NCBI GenBank assembly: GCA_022749755.1
Contig: CM040452.1
Coordinates: 23,498,424-23,562,423, forward strand
Direction of reading: 5' to 3'
Length of the DNA: 64,000 bases
From: Azadirachta indica
Taxonomy: Eukaryota; Streptophyta; Magnoliopsida; Sapindales; Meliaceae
The position numbers and the translations under genes were made by a program. Below the pieces are notes generated by a model. It had not been told where the DNA came from, made no database searches, and saw nothing but the letters and a program-made list of their open reading frames with translations. Below, one piece after another: positions 1 to 16,800 of the stretch. Position 1 is the stretch's first letter; every line of letters begins with the position of its first letter.

Positions 1-3000
1 AAGCTGAAAATGTTGATGCATATCAATTTGACAGTAATGGTTCCCTCAAGACGGATTGCAGTTCGCATATGAATTTATTGGATGGTGAGTCATAATTGTA
101 TGATTTAGTATTTGAACATGGAGTTCCATCAGTCAAAGTGGTAAAATGTTATCTGTACCTGTTTTATTTATGAAAGAAATTGCTCTCCATTTTTCAGGAA
201 GAGAGGTTAATCATGAAGAACTGAAAGTTACTGCAAAGAATCTTGGATTGGACTCAGAAGGAAAGGCCTCAATGCTTCCGAAAAGCAATGGTGTCAGCAG
301 TGCCAAAGATATTGATGCTGCTAGTCATAATATTGGGGAAAATTGGCAAATGCTGGACTCTTCTTTTACTAAATATCATCAGTTTGATAACATTGAGTCT
401 GCTGCTTCTTTTGACATCAGATCCAAGCTTCCTGATGATTCAAGCTCTCTGATGATTGCTACCTCTTCTGAGGAAAACCAGGGTGGCAATGTGCAGCAGT
501 CAGGGAGCAATGCTATTATGAAAGACTTAGAAAGGGTTACCCCTCCTGAACAATTAATTTTGTTGTACGTTGATCCTCAAGGGACAATTCAAGGACCATT
601 TCTTGGTGCTGATATCATTTCATGGTTTGAGCAAGGTTTTTTTGGTATTGACTTGCCAGTCCGCCTGGCAGATGCTCCTGAAGGAACTCCATTCCAAGAT
701 TTGGGTGAGGTGTTGCCACATTTGAAAGCTAAAGACATGTTTATCAGTACCAACGATCCAAATTCTGATTTGGAGCAATTTGGTGCTCTGGGAGAAAATG
801 CGGAGGCTACTTTACCGACTGCTGCCATTTCAGGTGTTACTAATGATGTGTCCCAATCATTGTCTGAGTTTGATAGCATCTCAGCTCAGCATCTTCAGAC
901 TGGATTATCAGAACCTGCAGCTCCTTTACAGCTGCCTCATTCTGAGGGTCAAAGAATTCAGGATCTTGTTGCACAAGATGAAGGTTGATATTTTTATTGA
1001 TAGCTTTCGTATTGTTTTCCTTTGCCCTAGATAATATGCTAATGGTTGATTGTGTATGTGTAGAAATTTTATTTCCTGGAAGACCTGAAAATGCTGGCTA
1101 TAATATTGTAAAATCTTCTGGGAGCATTCACGAGCCTGTTGTCCAGCAATCTCGTCCAATTGAATTGACAGAATCTGGAATGTCAAAGCAGAGTGATAAC
1201 AAGTTGCACCCTTTTGGGTTGCTGTGGTCCGAGCTTGAAGCAACTCAAACAAGGCCTACCAACATGCCTCCCAGCATGGGAAGAGCTGCTCCGTTCAGTG
1301 CCATGGCTGATCCAACTCTTGCTTCTGAGACATGGCCGGATGTTTACAGGAAAAATGCACTTGCTGACCAGAATGTCTATCAAGATCCCATGGCTGCTCA
1401 TCTTATCCGACGCATGGAACAGGAAAAGAACCATTTTGATCTAGCTGAGCAGCTTCTGTCAAAACAACTGCAGCAACAGCAGCAGCTCCAACAGCGAAAT
1501 ATGTTTTCTACCCATGCACGCCTGAATGAACCAGTTCTAGAACAAGTGCCAAGTCAGAATGTGATTCACCAACAACAGTTAGCAAACAATCCTGCACCTG
1601 ATTTGGAACATCTTTTGACACTTCACCAGCAGCAGCAGCAGCAGCAGCTTCAGCTTCAGCTTCAAACATCATCAGTTGCAGCAACAGCAGCAGCTTCATC
1701 AACAAAAGCTGTTGTTGGAGCGACAGCAATCTCAAACTCGACAGCTGCTGCTTGAGCAGTTGCTGCATGGTCAAATACCTGATCCTGGCCTTGGGCAGTC
1801 ACATATTGATCCTATCAGAGCTAACAATGTTCTTGATCAGGCTTTGTTAGAGCAGCGCCTTCTACATGAGTTGCAACAACGGTCTCATCATCCTCAAAAA
1901 CATTTTGTTCCGTCTTTAGATCAGCTTATTCAAATGAAATTTGGTCAGGCATCACAGCAAGAGCGTCAAAGAGATTTAATGGAGCTAATGTCACGTTCAC
2001 CACATGGACAAATGCAAGCTTTGGAGCATCAGATTCTTCTTCAAGAGCAGATGCGGGCAAGGCAATTATCAATGGGATTAAGACAGCGATCCAATGTGCA
2101 GGAAGAGAGGCATATTGATCCTCTTTGGCAGGCTGATGAATCTGATCAGTTGCTTCGGACTCTTTCTGGTCCTCACTCTTCGGGGTTTAGTCCACTAGAT
2201 ATTTACCAGCAACAACAGAGGCCACCTCATGAGGAGCAGCTGGTTAACCTTGAAAGAAATTTTTCATTACAAGAGCAACTCAGGCAAGGGCTTTTGATGC
2301 TGGTTCACTGCCATTTGAGCGGTCAATCTCTTTGCCTGCTGGTGCATCAAGGATGAATCTGGATACTGTTAATGCTATGCCTCATCCTCATGGCCTGGAT
2401 GGACAGGCATTGAACAACCATATGCAATCTGCTGGTCAAGTGGGAACATTTTCTGCTGGCATCCATCCCCATAATCTTCACCACCCTTTAGTTGCTAACC
2501 AGTCCAACGTTTCACACTTGGATACAATAGAGGGTCGTTGGCCTGATACCAATGGGCAGCTGGCACATGAGTGGATGGAAACGCGACTGCAACAGTTGCA
2601 TAGTAATGCTGAGCGGCAAAGAAGAGAACCAGAAGTTAAAATGACCTCTGGAGATCCAAGTTTATGGATGTCAGACGGCTCCCATGATGACAAGTCCAGG
2701 CAATTGTTGATGGACTTACTCCATCAGAAACATAACCCTTCCGAGTCATTGGACATGAATATGAATGGAGTATCTATTGGGAAGAGGTCACCTTGTGCTG
2801 TCTACTCTGGATCATCCTCTTCCAATCACCCATTCAATATTCTTCAAGACCGAGAAGCAGGTCCAAACAGCTCATTTAAAGTAGGATCTTTTGGTTCTAA
2901 TTCGTCCGAATCACAGCAGGCTTATGTAGTTGACAAGCAGGCTGGCAGTTTAGAAACCAATGAAAAATTACGACTTAGATCCGAATCTGGAGCATTTTCT

Positions 3001-4394
3001 GAGGGAGAGTTGCTCTTCTCAGACATCAACGAGAATACGCACGCAATTTACAAAGATTCTAACATAATTCGTCAGTCATCTCTGACCAAAGAGTTTTTAG
3101 AGATGGAGGGTAGGAAGCGTGGGTCCAAAAGTGAAGATATGACAAAAGGTTCAGTTTTTGAGGTACAAGATGGCATAGCAAAGCAAGCAGGGTTGGCTGC
3201 TCTAGATCGGGTGGAGATTCCGAGTAATGCTCTTAGCAGACATGCTTCACAAGTTGCTGGTAGTTTTCTCTCTGCTTATCTGTAATCCTTGATATGATTT
3301 TGTGAAGTCATACTTACATGTTCTGATTTTTTTTTTTCCAGGTGATGCTGGTTTTTACGATTCATTTACTGAAGATTTGGCCAAGGATCAGTAAGCTTCT
3401 TTTCTTTGTTTTTTTTTTTTTTTTGGATATTTTCTTTGTCACTAACAAACCTCTGGTTAGTGAATTATTATAAGTAACCTTTGTGTTTTGACCCAAGATG
3501 TGTTCCATGAATTCTTCTTTCATCATATGGGGTTAGGGAAGAAATGCACTTTTTTCTTTATCATAGTGGCAAATGAGCAGTAGACTTCATGGACAACCAT
3601 TCTATCAGTTTATATCTCAAATCATGTAATTAACAGCAAATTTTTCTCTTTGATAGTTCATAAGGTATTTATTACCTCGAGCTCTTCTTAATAGGTTGCC
3701 GGTTGCTTCCAGGATTCAAGATAATATCTTGCTGAGACGCCCACCTGTCTCACGTGCTTCATCATCCCAGGAAGGATTGTATGACCTGAACTCTAATCCA
3801 GTTATCAGAGGGAAAATCTTGTCAAGTTCTGCTGATGGTATTCATATCTCTAAAATTTCCTTTATTTATTCATTTTTTTTCCTTTATGATTTTATTACAT
3901 GTATTGCTTATTCATAGTACTCTGTGGTCAGTTATTTCGCTGAGATCTGCTTGCGGGGTTCAGTTGGTTGGGTGGGTTGAGAGTAGGCAGTTTGAGAGTC
4001 TGAATGTAGTTTCCAAAACAAATGTCACTAACACTGATGTATAGAATATTTGAAATTTGCAGGAAGGCAGGATCCAGTGGGAAATTCCGTGAGCCAAGGT
4101 TCAGACATGACATCTGGGAAGAAAGAACCACGCTTCCGCCGTACCTCATCATGCAGTGATTCTGATGTGTCTGAGCCATCATTCATTGACATGTTGAAGA
4201 GTAATACCAAGAAAACTGTTGCAACAGAGACCCATGCAGCTGTGGGGATGATGGAGTCGTCAGATGGAACACAAGGCGGTCGAAGCGGCAAAAAGAAAGG
4301 AAAGAAAGGGAGGCAGATTGATCCAGCTCTCCTTGGTTTTAAAGTCACAAGCAACCGCATAATGATGGGTGAAATCCAACGAATAGAGGATTAG
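1..4394 (+). CDS. GYF domain-containing protein, 3' part, with two frame breaks
   Basis: The 5' end lies outside the window. Exons inferred: up to 84, 198-983, 1064-3259, 3342-3390, 3695-3837, 4063-4394; every junction keeps frame. Exon 2 encodes the GYF domain at about 545-735 ([12 protein letters not shown], then [16 protein letters not shown]). GYF domains bind proline-rich peptides. Large plant members such as Arabidopsis EXA1 are linked to mRNA translation control; that link is family knowledge. The long exon 3 is glutamine-rich with coiled-coil character, and the C-terminus is basic (KKKGKKG) and ends GEIQRIED. Exon 3 changes frame twice: one extra A in the run at 1664-1666 and one missing T at 2292-2295. 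Read literally, translation stops at 1753-1755. Either sequence errors or a true lesion could explain this. The family assignment is firm; EXA1 orthology is likely. Confidence 0.88.
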
Positions 4395-4900
4395 CCGATT
4401 TAATTTTTTAAAATTTCGCAAAATTCACCATTTGTAGCCAGCCAGTTGTATAGGTTCAAATGAGAGTTATTCGTTCTTTTTTATTATTTTCACACATCTT
4501 AGTGATACAGGGAGAACGCCTGTTCTAGGAATCCTTACATTGACAGGGTAGAGTCTTTGTACAGAGTACAGACTTTAAACAATTTTTACGAGGCAAATTG
4601 CTTTATAGAATTTATGTAGAAAATTGCAGTGTTCTTGGCAGGGCTGAGCTGATAAAATTTTTAAATTAGAATTGGCCTTTGAATTTGTAGGTTTAGCAAT
4701 GTTTGAGGTTCTTTTGTAAATTGCAAGAGCCATTACTAACCAGGAGAGTGAAAGGTCAATGAACAAGCGCTGGATCGAATAATTATTTGGTTCTTATTTA
4801 TGAACACGGTACATTATATTAGCATGAGCACTTACTAAAATGTTTGTAGCTGTTTTATTATTGTTAAAGACGAGACATTAATATGACGCGCGGATATTGC
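4395..4900. other. Convergent 3' region between the GYF gene and the amidohydrolase
   Basis: About 500 bases separate the two facing stop codons. The stretch should hold both 3' untranslated regions and polyadenylation sites. It is AT-rich with no open frame of note and no repeat that I could recognise. Overlapping antisense 3' ends are possible at this spacing but cannot be seen from sequence. Confidence 0.5.
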
Positions 4901-7900
4901 TCAGCAAGCCCATCGATCTTGAAAAAGGTGCATGATTGTTCCACCCATGATCCACGCAAACTCCTCAGATGACAAAGGTACTTGATTGGCAATGAGAGAC
5001 ACTGCTTCTTTTCCTCCTTTATAACCACATTCAGGAACAGCGTATGGGAAATCACTGTTAAAAACAAACAATGATGAAAAATTGGAATTAGCATCCAATC
5101 TGCTCACATCTTTGAATTATGCAAACACATTCTTTAGTTTGAAAGAATAAACGAAGGCATAAGTGTTACCTCCCCCACATAACACGGTTTGCACCAAAGC
5201 TGGAGACTACCTGGGAGAGAAGTGCGGAGAGATCCTGGTAGGGAAATGGAATTCTCGACACCCTAAACAGAGCACTGAATTTGACATATACCTACAAAGA
5301 TTTCCAAATCAGAATTGATGACATCTCACATTCTTAAAATTTTTACAGAGCAAGCAGTGGGAGTCATACAAGGCATTGTACCTGTGGGAACCTGGATAGC
5401 TTTAAGAGATTAGTCAAGGCTAGACTTTCCTCGTCGTTTCTGCAAGATGACACAAATGGAAACACTGTCATTCGCACCAGTTATGAAAATGCTTCTCTAA
5501 GAACTTCAAATGATGAGATCTCACGTAGGTGGTTTGCAGAAAGCCAAATGATCAAGCAGTACGGGAGTTGAAGGATATTCAGTGCATAGTTCCTCAATTT
5601 CTGTGATGTGTAGGTTGAGGCCCTGAAAATTCCATTGTATTATTAGAAACCCAAACCTTCATGTTTATGGCCAATCTAACATTTATCAAGTGAGTTAATA
5701 TAAATTTACTCGAGGGTACTAATAGCTTATCAGCAAATTTTATGCACGATATAAAGAATATCAGGATGTGAGATCAAGTCAAATACATATTTTACAAAGT
5801 AATTAGCTGTTTCTTTTTTGCATTTTCAGTTAAAATGGAGTCGGGGAAGATCTGCATACCTTCATACACATGAAACCCACTGGCACTCCAAGTTCTCCTG
5901 CTTTAGAGAACATTGCCTTCCCAACTTCATTTGTCATCTACATAAATTAATGAAAAAAGGGCACATATCATGACTATTCTTTCCCGTGCTATGCCATGCA
6001 CCTACTGAAGATGTGAAGACAAACATAACCCATTACTTGTTGGAAGTCTCACAAATATGCTGATAAGTAAATGAATTGTAAATTTTCAGTCAATGACCTA
6101 ATTAGAGCTACGCAGATATATCAGTACATAATCCTCTCAAGAACAATGATTTTCAAATTTAGAGGTTAAAAATTAATTCACTGCATATATCATCTCTTCC
6201 AAGAACCAAGCAGATGCAAGAGCTATGTTTGGACCAGAAATCACAATTGCCATTTATCAGTTCAGTGGAAGTGACAAGTCTAAACAAATATTTTGCTTCA
6301 TTCAAAAAAGGGAACAATTTTCTCCCATTAAAACTTTATAAATGAGCAAAATTTCAAGAAATATAACATGACAAACAAAACCGAGTTGAAAATAGCAAGC
6401 CATGATGACCAACAGTAACAGTTCTTAAACCAAGATAATACCTGCTGACTGGATGGCCACAAGTACGGATTAAAACGAACAGCATGAAAACCATCCTAGC
6501 ACAAAAAGAGATGGCATCAGAATGATTTCTCTAAGAAAATAATAGGTTATAAGATAATAGGTTATAAGATAATAAACAGTTAATCAAAAGACCTTCAAAA
6601 CTAGCTGTTCAAGCTGCTTAATCCCACTGCCATCTTCTGCAGGATTTGCAAGGCAACAACCAACAAATTTGGATGGGTACTTCTTCAGTGCGCTATCAAC
6701 AATAAAAACGGCATTATGCAAAACAATAGTGAAGACAATAAACAGAACCAAATAGATCAAGGAAAACCTATAATCAACTATATGCATCTTTGAGGCAATC
6801 AAGCATGCCCCTGCTCACTTTGATCGGCAACGCACTGTAAGGACAGTGTGATCTAAAGGCAACTTCTAAGATGGAACAGCTTTGACAATGTAGAAGTACA
6901 GTGAGAACCCAAATCCCAATGAGATAACTTTATCTTAAAAAGATTGAAATATAGAAGTATGTAAAGATCTCCAGGTTGAGCACGACTGATAACCCATGCA
7001 TTCCATGAGGTTAATGACTGATTGATCACTAGGGATGTTAGATCCTATATGAGTTGTATCACCTATACACTTCTCTCATATCAACTCCCTGCACGTTGCC
7101 TCACTCCTGTGAACCCAATATTCTTGTGGTATGCGGCTTTGTGAGATGTTGATTCCTTACACAGAATGAGAATGAAGACTGAACATTTTGCTAAATATGT
7201 AATCTCAACAGACCTTGTCACTAAAGAATGATCGAATTTATGATTAATGGGCTGTACTATGAGTGCACCATCCACGCTTGCTTCTTCCATGTTCTGCAAT
7301 GCCCAAAGGGAAAAAAGATGAAAGGAAGAGAAAGAATTATAAGAATTTCCTACGCATAATGTGAATGTTATAAAAAATTTGGCAACAATGTTATAAAGAA
7401 TTTGACAATGTGATTAGGAAACCATTCTAACTTCTAATATTGAAGTTAACAAAAATTTACTCATCCTTCAAGCCAAAAGTAATCAGGCAGAATTCTAAAT
7501 GAATACACTAATAACATACAACAAAGAAGCAAAAAGATCTTAATTTTTTACAGAATCACTTGATAATTACTATAGCACACAGTTTTATAACTGGAAAAAG
7601 GTACGTTAATTAAGCATTTAGAGTACCTCATTCCAAAAAGATATTTACTAGGTAGTCAAATCAATGAACTAAATGTAGGCCTGTGAAATTTTAAGAGAGG
7701 GCAATCTTGTAGAATTCTTCATGAAAGAAAATCATCAATGTTAGGACAGTCAACTCCGAGTGCAATTCAGCACACCAATTTGTACTCAATTAGGAATTTT
7801 ATCAAACACCTTGCAGACAAATAATGAAGGCCTTTGAAGCACCTTCCAAGATGTCAGTGCAATAACTCAAAATAGTAAATACATCCATAAACATGCAATA

Positions 7901-8886
7901 GAAAGATAAATCACCAAGAACAACAACAGACCACAATACAACACAAGCAATTTACATGGTTTGCTGAATTGGGTACGTCTACATAGATCACCAATTTGAC
8001 TATTAAAGAGAATAACAAAGGTACAAGATTTACCTTAATCTTCCTAGCTTTCTCACCCACTAAATCCTAATCTGTTCAACTTCACAACTCCCTTTATAGG
8101 TTTCCTTTTGTTGCTTTTTTTTTTCTCTCTCTCTCTGTTGAGCTCTCAAATCCTACTAATGAGACCTATTTCATTTTAGAATATTATCATTCTTGATTGT
8201 ACTCTACCTTGAATAAAATAAATATAACAAGGAAACTTTTAATAAGAAATAGATCAAAAGACCTCCATAAATATGAATACAAATGCTTCCTTAAAAAGGA
8301 TCCACGGTTTTAACTCCATCCTGAAGCAAATCTTCAGCTTATAACAAGATATCCTAGGTTAAGTCATCGAAAGCTCACAAAAGCATTACCAGAATTACAT
8401 TTAAATTAATAAATAATCCAATGCAGCCGGACATTACAACCATACGTACTGCAATTCGATCGACCATACAAACTAAGTAGGAAAAAACATGTTATGCATA
8501 GCTAACCACATTACAATTTTATGTTGCATCAGTCATTTCTAAATAGAATTACCCAAAACACAAATAATCCTGCAGTTTCAATTCAAAGCAAACCCATGCA
8601 AGATAAATAGCTCGGCATAAAAATAGAAAAATTATGCTAAGGTGTTACCTGGAGCAAGAAATCAAGGTTTCCGGGCAAGATAGGTTCTTGGCCAGGAAAG
8701 TAAGGATATTTATCTGCAGCCTTCACAAAATTCAAGACTTTGTCAGCAATATGTTTCTATGATCATGTAGATAATGGAAACACTATATCACACCTCTTCA
8801 GGAGAAGCCCATATGTGGAGATGTGAATCAATGGTTTTGGTTTCGGAAGCGGTTGCTTTGGTTACAGCTTCACTGGTAGTAGCCAT
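4901..8886 (-). CDS. Amidohydrolase (metal-dependent TIM-barrel hydrolase, Amidohydro_2 type)
   Basis: Ten exons join in frame into a 302-residue protein: 8794-8886, 8649-8720, 7214-7293, 6593-6692, 6442-6495, 5860-5937, 5525-5622, 5382-5439, 5170-5291, 4901-5054. Family signatures are the N-terminal metal-binding HxH in IDSHLHIWASP (exon 1), ALIVQPINHKFDHSLV (exon 3), the LLDHLAFCKPP histidine (exon 7), and the MWGSDFPYAVPE aspartate (exons 9-10). The family hydrolyses C-N, C-O or lactone bonds; the plant substrate is unknown to me, so no reaction is assigned. The start is the first in-frame ATG. The frame stays open upstream to about 9036 with a serine/arginine-rich, transit-peptide-like stretch that has no ATG, so plastid targeting is uncertain. 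The next gene is divergent. No lesion is seen. Confidence 0.9.
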
Positions 8887-9774
8887 TTTAGCAGCAGAGA
8901 CTCTGAATGAGAATGACGGTCTATTATTGAAGAATGGAACTGGCCTTGAATACTGCGGAGGAATCCCCAAAGCTGAATCAGTGGCTTTAATAACTTCGTC
9001 ACTGCCATGTCCACCAATAGCTTGGGCCAATGACTAGCAAGTAAAGTTCCGACCTTTACGTAAAATAGGTAAATCCAATTAAATGTAACTAACACCGGCC
9101 ACCAACTTTTGAATCTAAATTTTTTAAAAATATATTTTAAAAATAATTTATTTAAAATTTTTTAAATTAAAATATTCTTTTTTAAAAGTGTATTGTCTAA
9201 TATAAAGTGTACTTATACTTTCTAACACAAAAAAAATTAAAATTTTTTTTTTATTTAAAAGTGCACTTTTCAATAAAAAAATTAAAAACTAATTATTTTT
9301 TATTAAAAAAATTTGAGTTAATTATTTTTAAAATATATTTTAAATAATAATTATTTAAAAAAATTGGGTTAAAGAGTTAGTTACTGTTAAAATTTTTCGT
9401 AATTTATTTATGAATTTAAAACAAATGATAATGGAGTTATTTTTATCTTTTTAATTTTTTACATATTAAAATGGATACCATTATTTTTGTTCTACAAAAA
9501 TTATTTTAAATATACCTTATATTATTCTTTTATCTCAATTAAAAATTTTATTATCAATGTATATATATATATAAATTTTTTTTTTTGGTTGTTAAGGGTA
9601 GGCATCGTTTCCTTAGGATATTCCATGATGGATAGTGGTAGGGGACGCCATCATTATAGGGACAGATACGTCATTTCATTAAACACCGCCCTCGAACTCT
9701 TCGTTACCAAACCCAACAAAACCCCTTATCAATAACCAGTTTCATGAACCACCCTCTCAGATAGCTCTCCAACA
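8887..9774. promoter_or_regulatory. Shared upstream region of divergent amidohydrolase and cyclophilin genes
   Basis: The two start codons face away from each other 888 bases apart, so both promoters must lie here or overlap. Much of the interval (about 9085-9384) is an AT-rich foldback sequence. The CYP20-2 side (9590-9774) is less AT-rich and looks like promoter plus leader. No clear TATA box can be assigned to either gene. Co-regulation is inference only. Confidence 0.4.
9085..9384. repeat. AT-rich foldback (MITE-like) sequence
   Basis: The ends carry the perfect inverted 9-mer GTAACTAAC (9085-9093) and GTTAGTTAC (9376-9384). Inner arms are AT-rich and roughly complementary, for example AAAATATATTTTAAAAATAA on the left and TTATTTTTAAAATATATTTT on the right. 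I could not identify a target-site duplication. Low complexity makes chance complementarity a real alternative. Confidence 0.4.
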
Positions 9775-13893
<4,119 letters not shown>

Positions 13894-16800
13894 TCTGGTG
13901 AACTCTAGCCGTTTAGTTGATGTTCAAATTTTGGACTAGTTTACTTCATCCGGTTTAGCTGGCTTTTGTTGAATGAGTTATCTATGTACTTAGTTGGAGC
14001 TCTTTCTGGAAGTTATTTCAGTCCCTTGTATTCAACAGAGAAACCAAAATATTTGGAGTTAGCTGGTTACCATTTATATGTTGATATCTATGCAGATGGG
14101 CAATGGCATATAAGCTTTTACCTCACTTAGACCTCAAAATTTAGTGTTGTGCAAAACTCGGCTTTGTTTAACAATAATAAAAAGTGTAACCCAGTGGTGG
14201 AAATTCCCTCCATTCCTTCCCGTCCTTCTATTTGGGTTGAAGAACTGTGTTGTTTGAACATGGACCCCAAAAATGCGAACCTGTGTATTTGCAGGCTGCC
14301 GACTATGGGCCTGGCCTCAGATCAAGAAGATTGAGAATTGTGGATAGGACGAGGAAGGAAGTCAGTCAAAGTTTAAAAAAAACCAAGTGGATGCTGATGT
14401 CCGCAGTCTGTTTGCTAACAGTTGCACGCCTGAGTCGTCTTGTTGTCACCTTTTCTAATTTCATCAGCAAAAGCACTTCCGTTTAAGATCAAAACAGCAC
14501 TTAAAAAATTTCAAATCTTAACAACATTCTTCCAGAAGATGTGAGCTAACATAGCAACCCTATCTAATCTACTGTGAAGGCCAATAGAAACATCGTTTTA
14601 TTATTATTAAATAATGTTGAAAGATAAAATAAAAATGAATGAATGGTGTTACTGACTTCCCTCCCGCCATTCATCCACCCACTTGCTTCTGCAGCTTGCT
14701 GGAGTTTTACCCGCCAAAGTTGTTCCATTCGTTGGTCCCAAAAGCTTATCTAATTCCTGAGCTCGCGCATATAAATATAACTACGCTTATCGGTAGGCAT
14801 CGGTGTCGGTATGGTCTCTATCCTTTGAGAAATTGATTACTATTACAAAGGGTGAATGCCCATTATCCCTTATTTTTTCAGTTAAAACTCCATTACTTCT
14901 TATATTTTTCGTAATATCCTGTCACCTCCCTGATTCTTTTTTTTTTTTTAATTTTATCCTTCAGTTCAATTAATTTATAAATGATAAAATTAAAAATATT
15001 AAAAATATTAAAGGGTAAAATCGAAATTTATAAGGATGATAGGATATTACAAAAAGTATAAGGGAATAATGAGATATTGGCTGAAAAAATATAGGGCAAC
15101 GGTCATTCTCCCTATTACAAATAACATGTACGTGGTCCTGCCACACAAACATCTATTTACCCATGAATGAACACCCTTCTTCAGCATTTTCTGCTGCTGC
15201 TGCTGCTTCTGCTTCCTCTTTATCAATTAATCACAGTACAGGTAGTAGGTAGGTAGGAAGGTAGGACATGGATAGATACAGACCATTCCAACTCACAGTA
15301 ACTATACCTCAATTTCCTTTTTAACTTTCTCGCTTTTTCAAATCTTATGCTATTTTAATCAATCAGTAACTCTTTTAATACATAATTATCATTCTCTAAT
15401 CATGCGATTTTCACGTTGCTACGTGGACCTTAGTTGACAATGACAAAGGTAGAAGAGAAACTGTAAAAAGTTCTTATCTGAATAAAGTCATCTAACAAAC
15501 TAACTAAACTTTTAATTGTAAGAAGGAGACATTCAATCCCATGTAATTTAATGTAAAGTAAAACTGATGCATTAATGTTGAGACTGGGCATTCAAACTTT
15601 TGTCCGAAAATTCTACTTCTCGCGTGCCCCGATGTGGATTCGATACCGTAGGATCCCAACCACGTGACTCCGTGGTGGACCATCAAATTCTAACGGGAAA
15701 ATAAAACCGTGAAACAGACCGGGATCCATGTTGTGGACCCCACGTCACTGTACCCGGCGACTCTCTCTTTCAAAAGTGTGATCCCTGTGTTGCCACGTGT
15801 ATTGATGTATAGCTGTCGTCATAACCACGACAAAAAACGACATGTCATTTTGGGCGTAGAGTTGCGTGAAGGACCACCCCTCTTTTCCTTTCTTTCCTTT
15901 TCCCACCTTGAAATTTATTAATTAAACACCGTTGAGATTCTGTCGGTAAACCTTTTCAGATTTTTTTGGATTCATTCTTCTCTTTCCCCAAAAAAGAAAA
16001 AAAAAAAAAACCCGCGAAATCGTCATTACCTTATCATTATCACTGTTAATAAATTATTAATTAGTATTTGTCGTCAACAAAGTTGTCAATTACCCTTTAA
16101 TTACTTGCCATGATTTTGTCTTTGATTCATTACTTGTCACCTGCCTCGTCTTCTTTAAATTTTTTTTTTTTTTCGACTTCTTTATCAATTAGATATCAAA
16201 TATAATATTAAAACCATGTGACATGTAAGAATACTCTATATACACAAAATTATTCATATAAAATTCATCCAATACAATTGTTTTATTATCACATTTTATT
16301 TTTTTTTTAAAAAAAAATGTATGGCAATAATATGGTTAGTGAAGATTAGCGTTTAATTTTAATTTGTGTTAAAAATTTATATTTCTATTTATTAACATAA
16401 ATTATTTTTAAAAAATATTAATAGGATAAAATTAATGACATATTACTACGTTATTGATGCATTAAAGACAAAGGGAAAGATGCTCCGAATCGAGTGTTTT
16501 TTTGAGCAGTGAAACTCGGTAGAGCTTACCTAACTCAAAGCACTAAGCAAAACATGTGAAAAAGTGTTAGCGTACAAATGAATCAGATTTGACAATGCAT
16601 TTCCAACCTAATTGTTTTTTTGTCACACTGACAATGGACAGAGCAATTCTAAAATAATCATTTTACTGCAACAAGTCAATCTCGACGGCTTGAAAATTTT
16701 CTGTTGTATATACTTTTATTGTTTTAATATTATTGTAATCACCAGCTCATTATCATTTTAGATTTTTGTTTAATATTTATTATCCACTAAGTGTTGGGAA

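Noticed and set aside
1621..1755. CAG/CAA repeat tract as a possible expanded polyglutamine locus
   Set aside because: Short, interrupted, and typical of this Q-rich family; only the adjacent one-base frame change is unusual.
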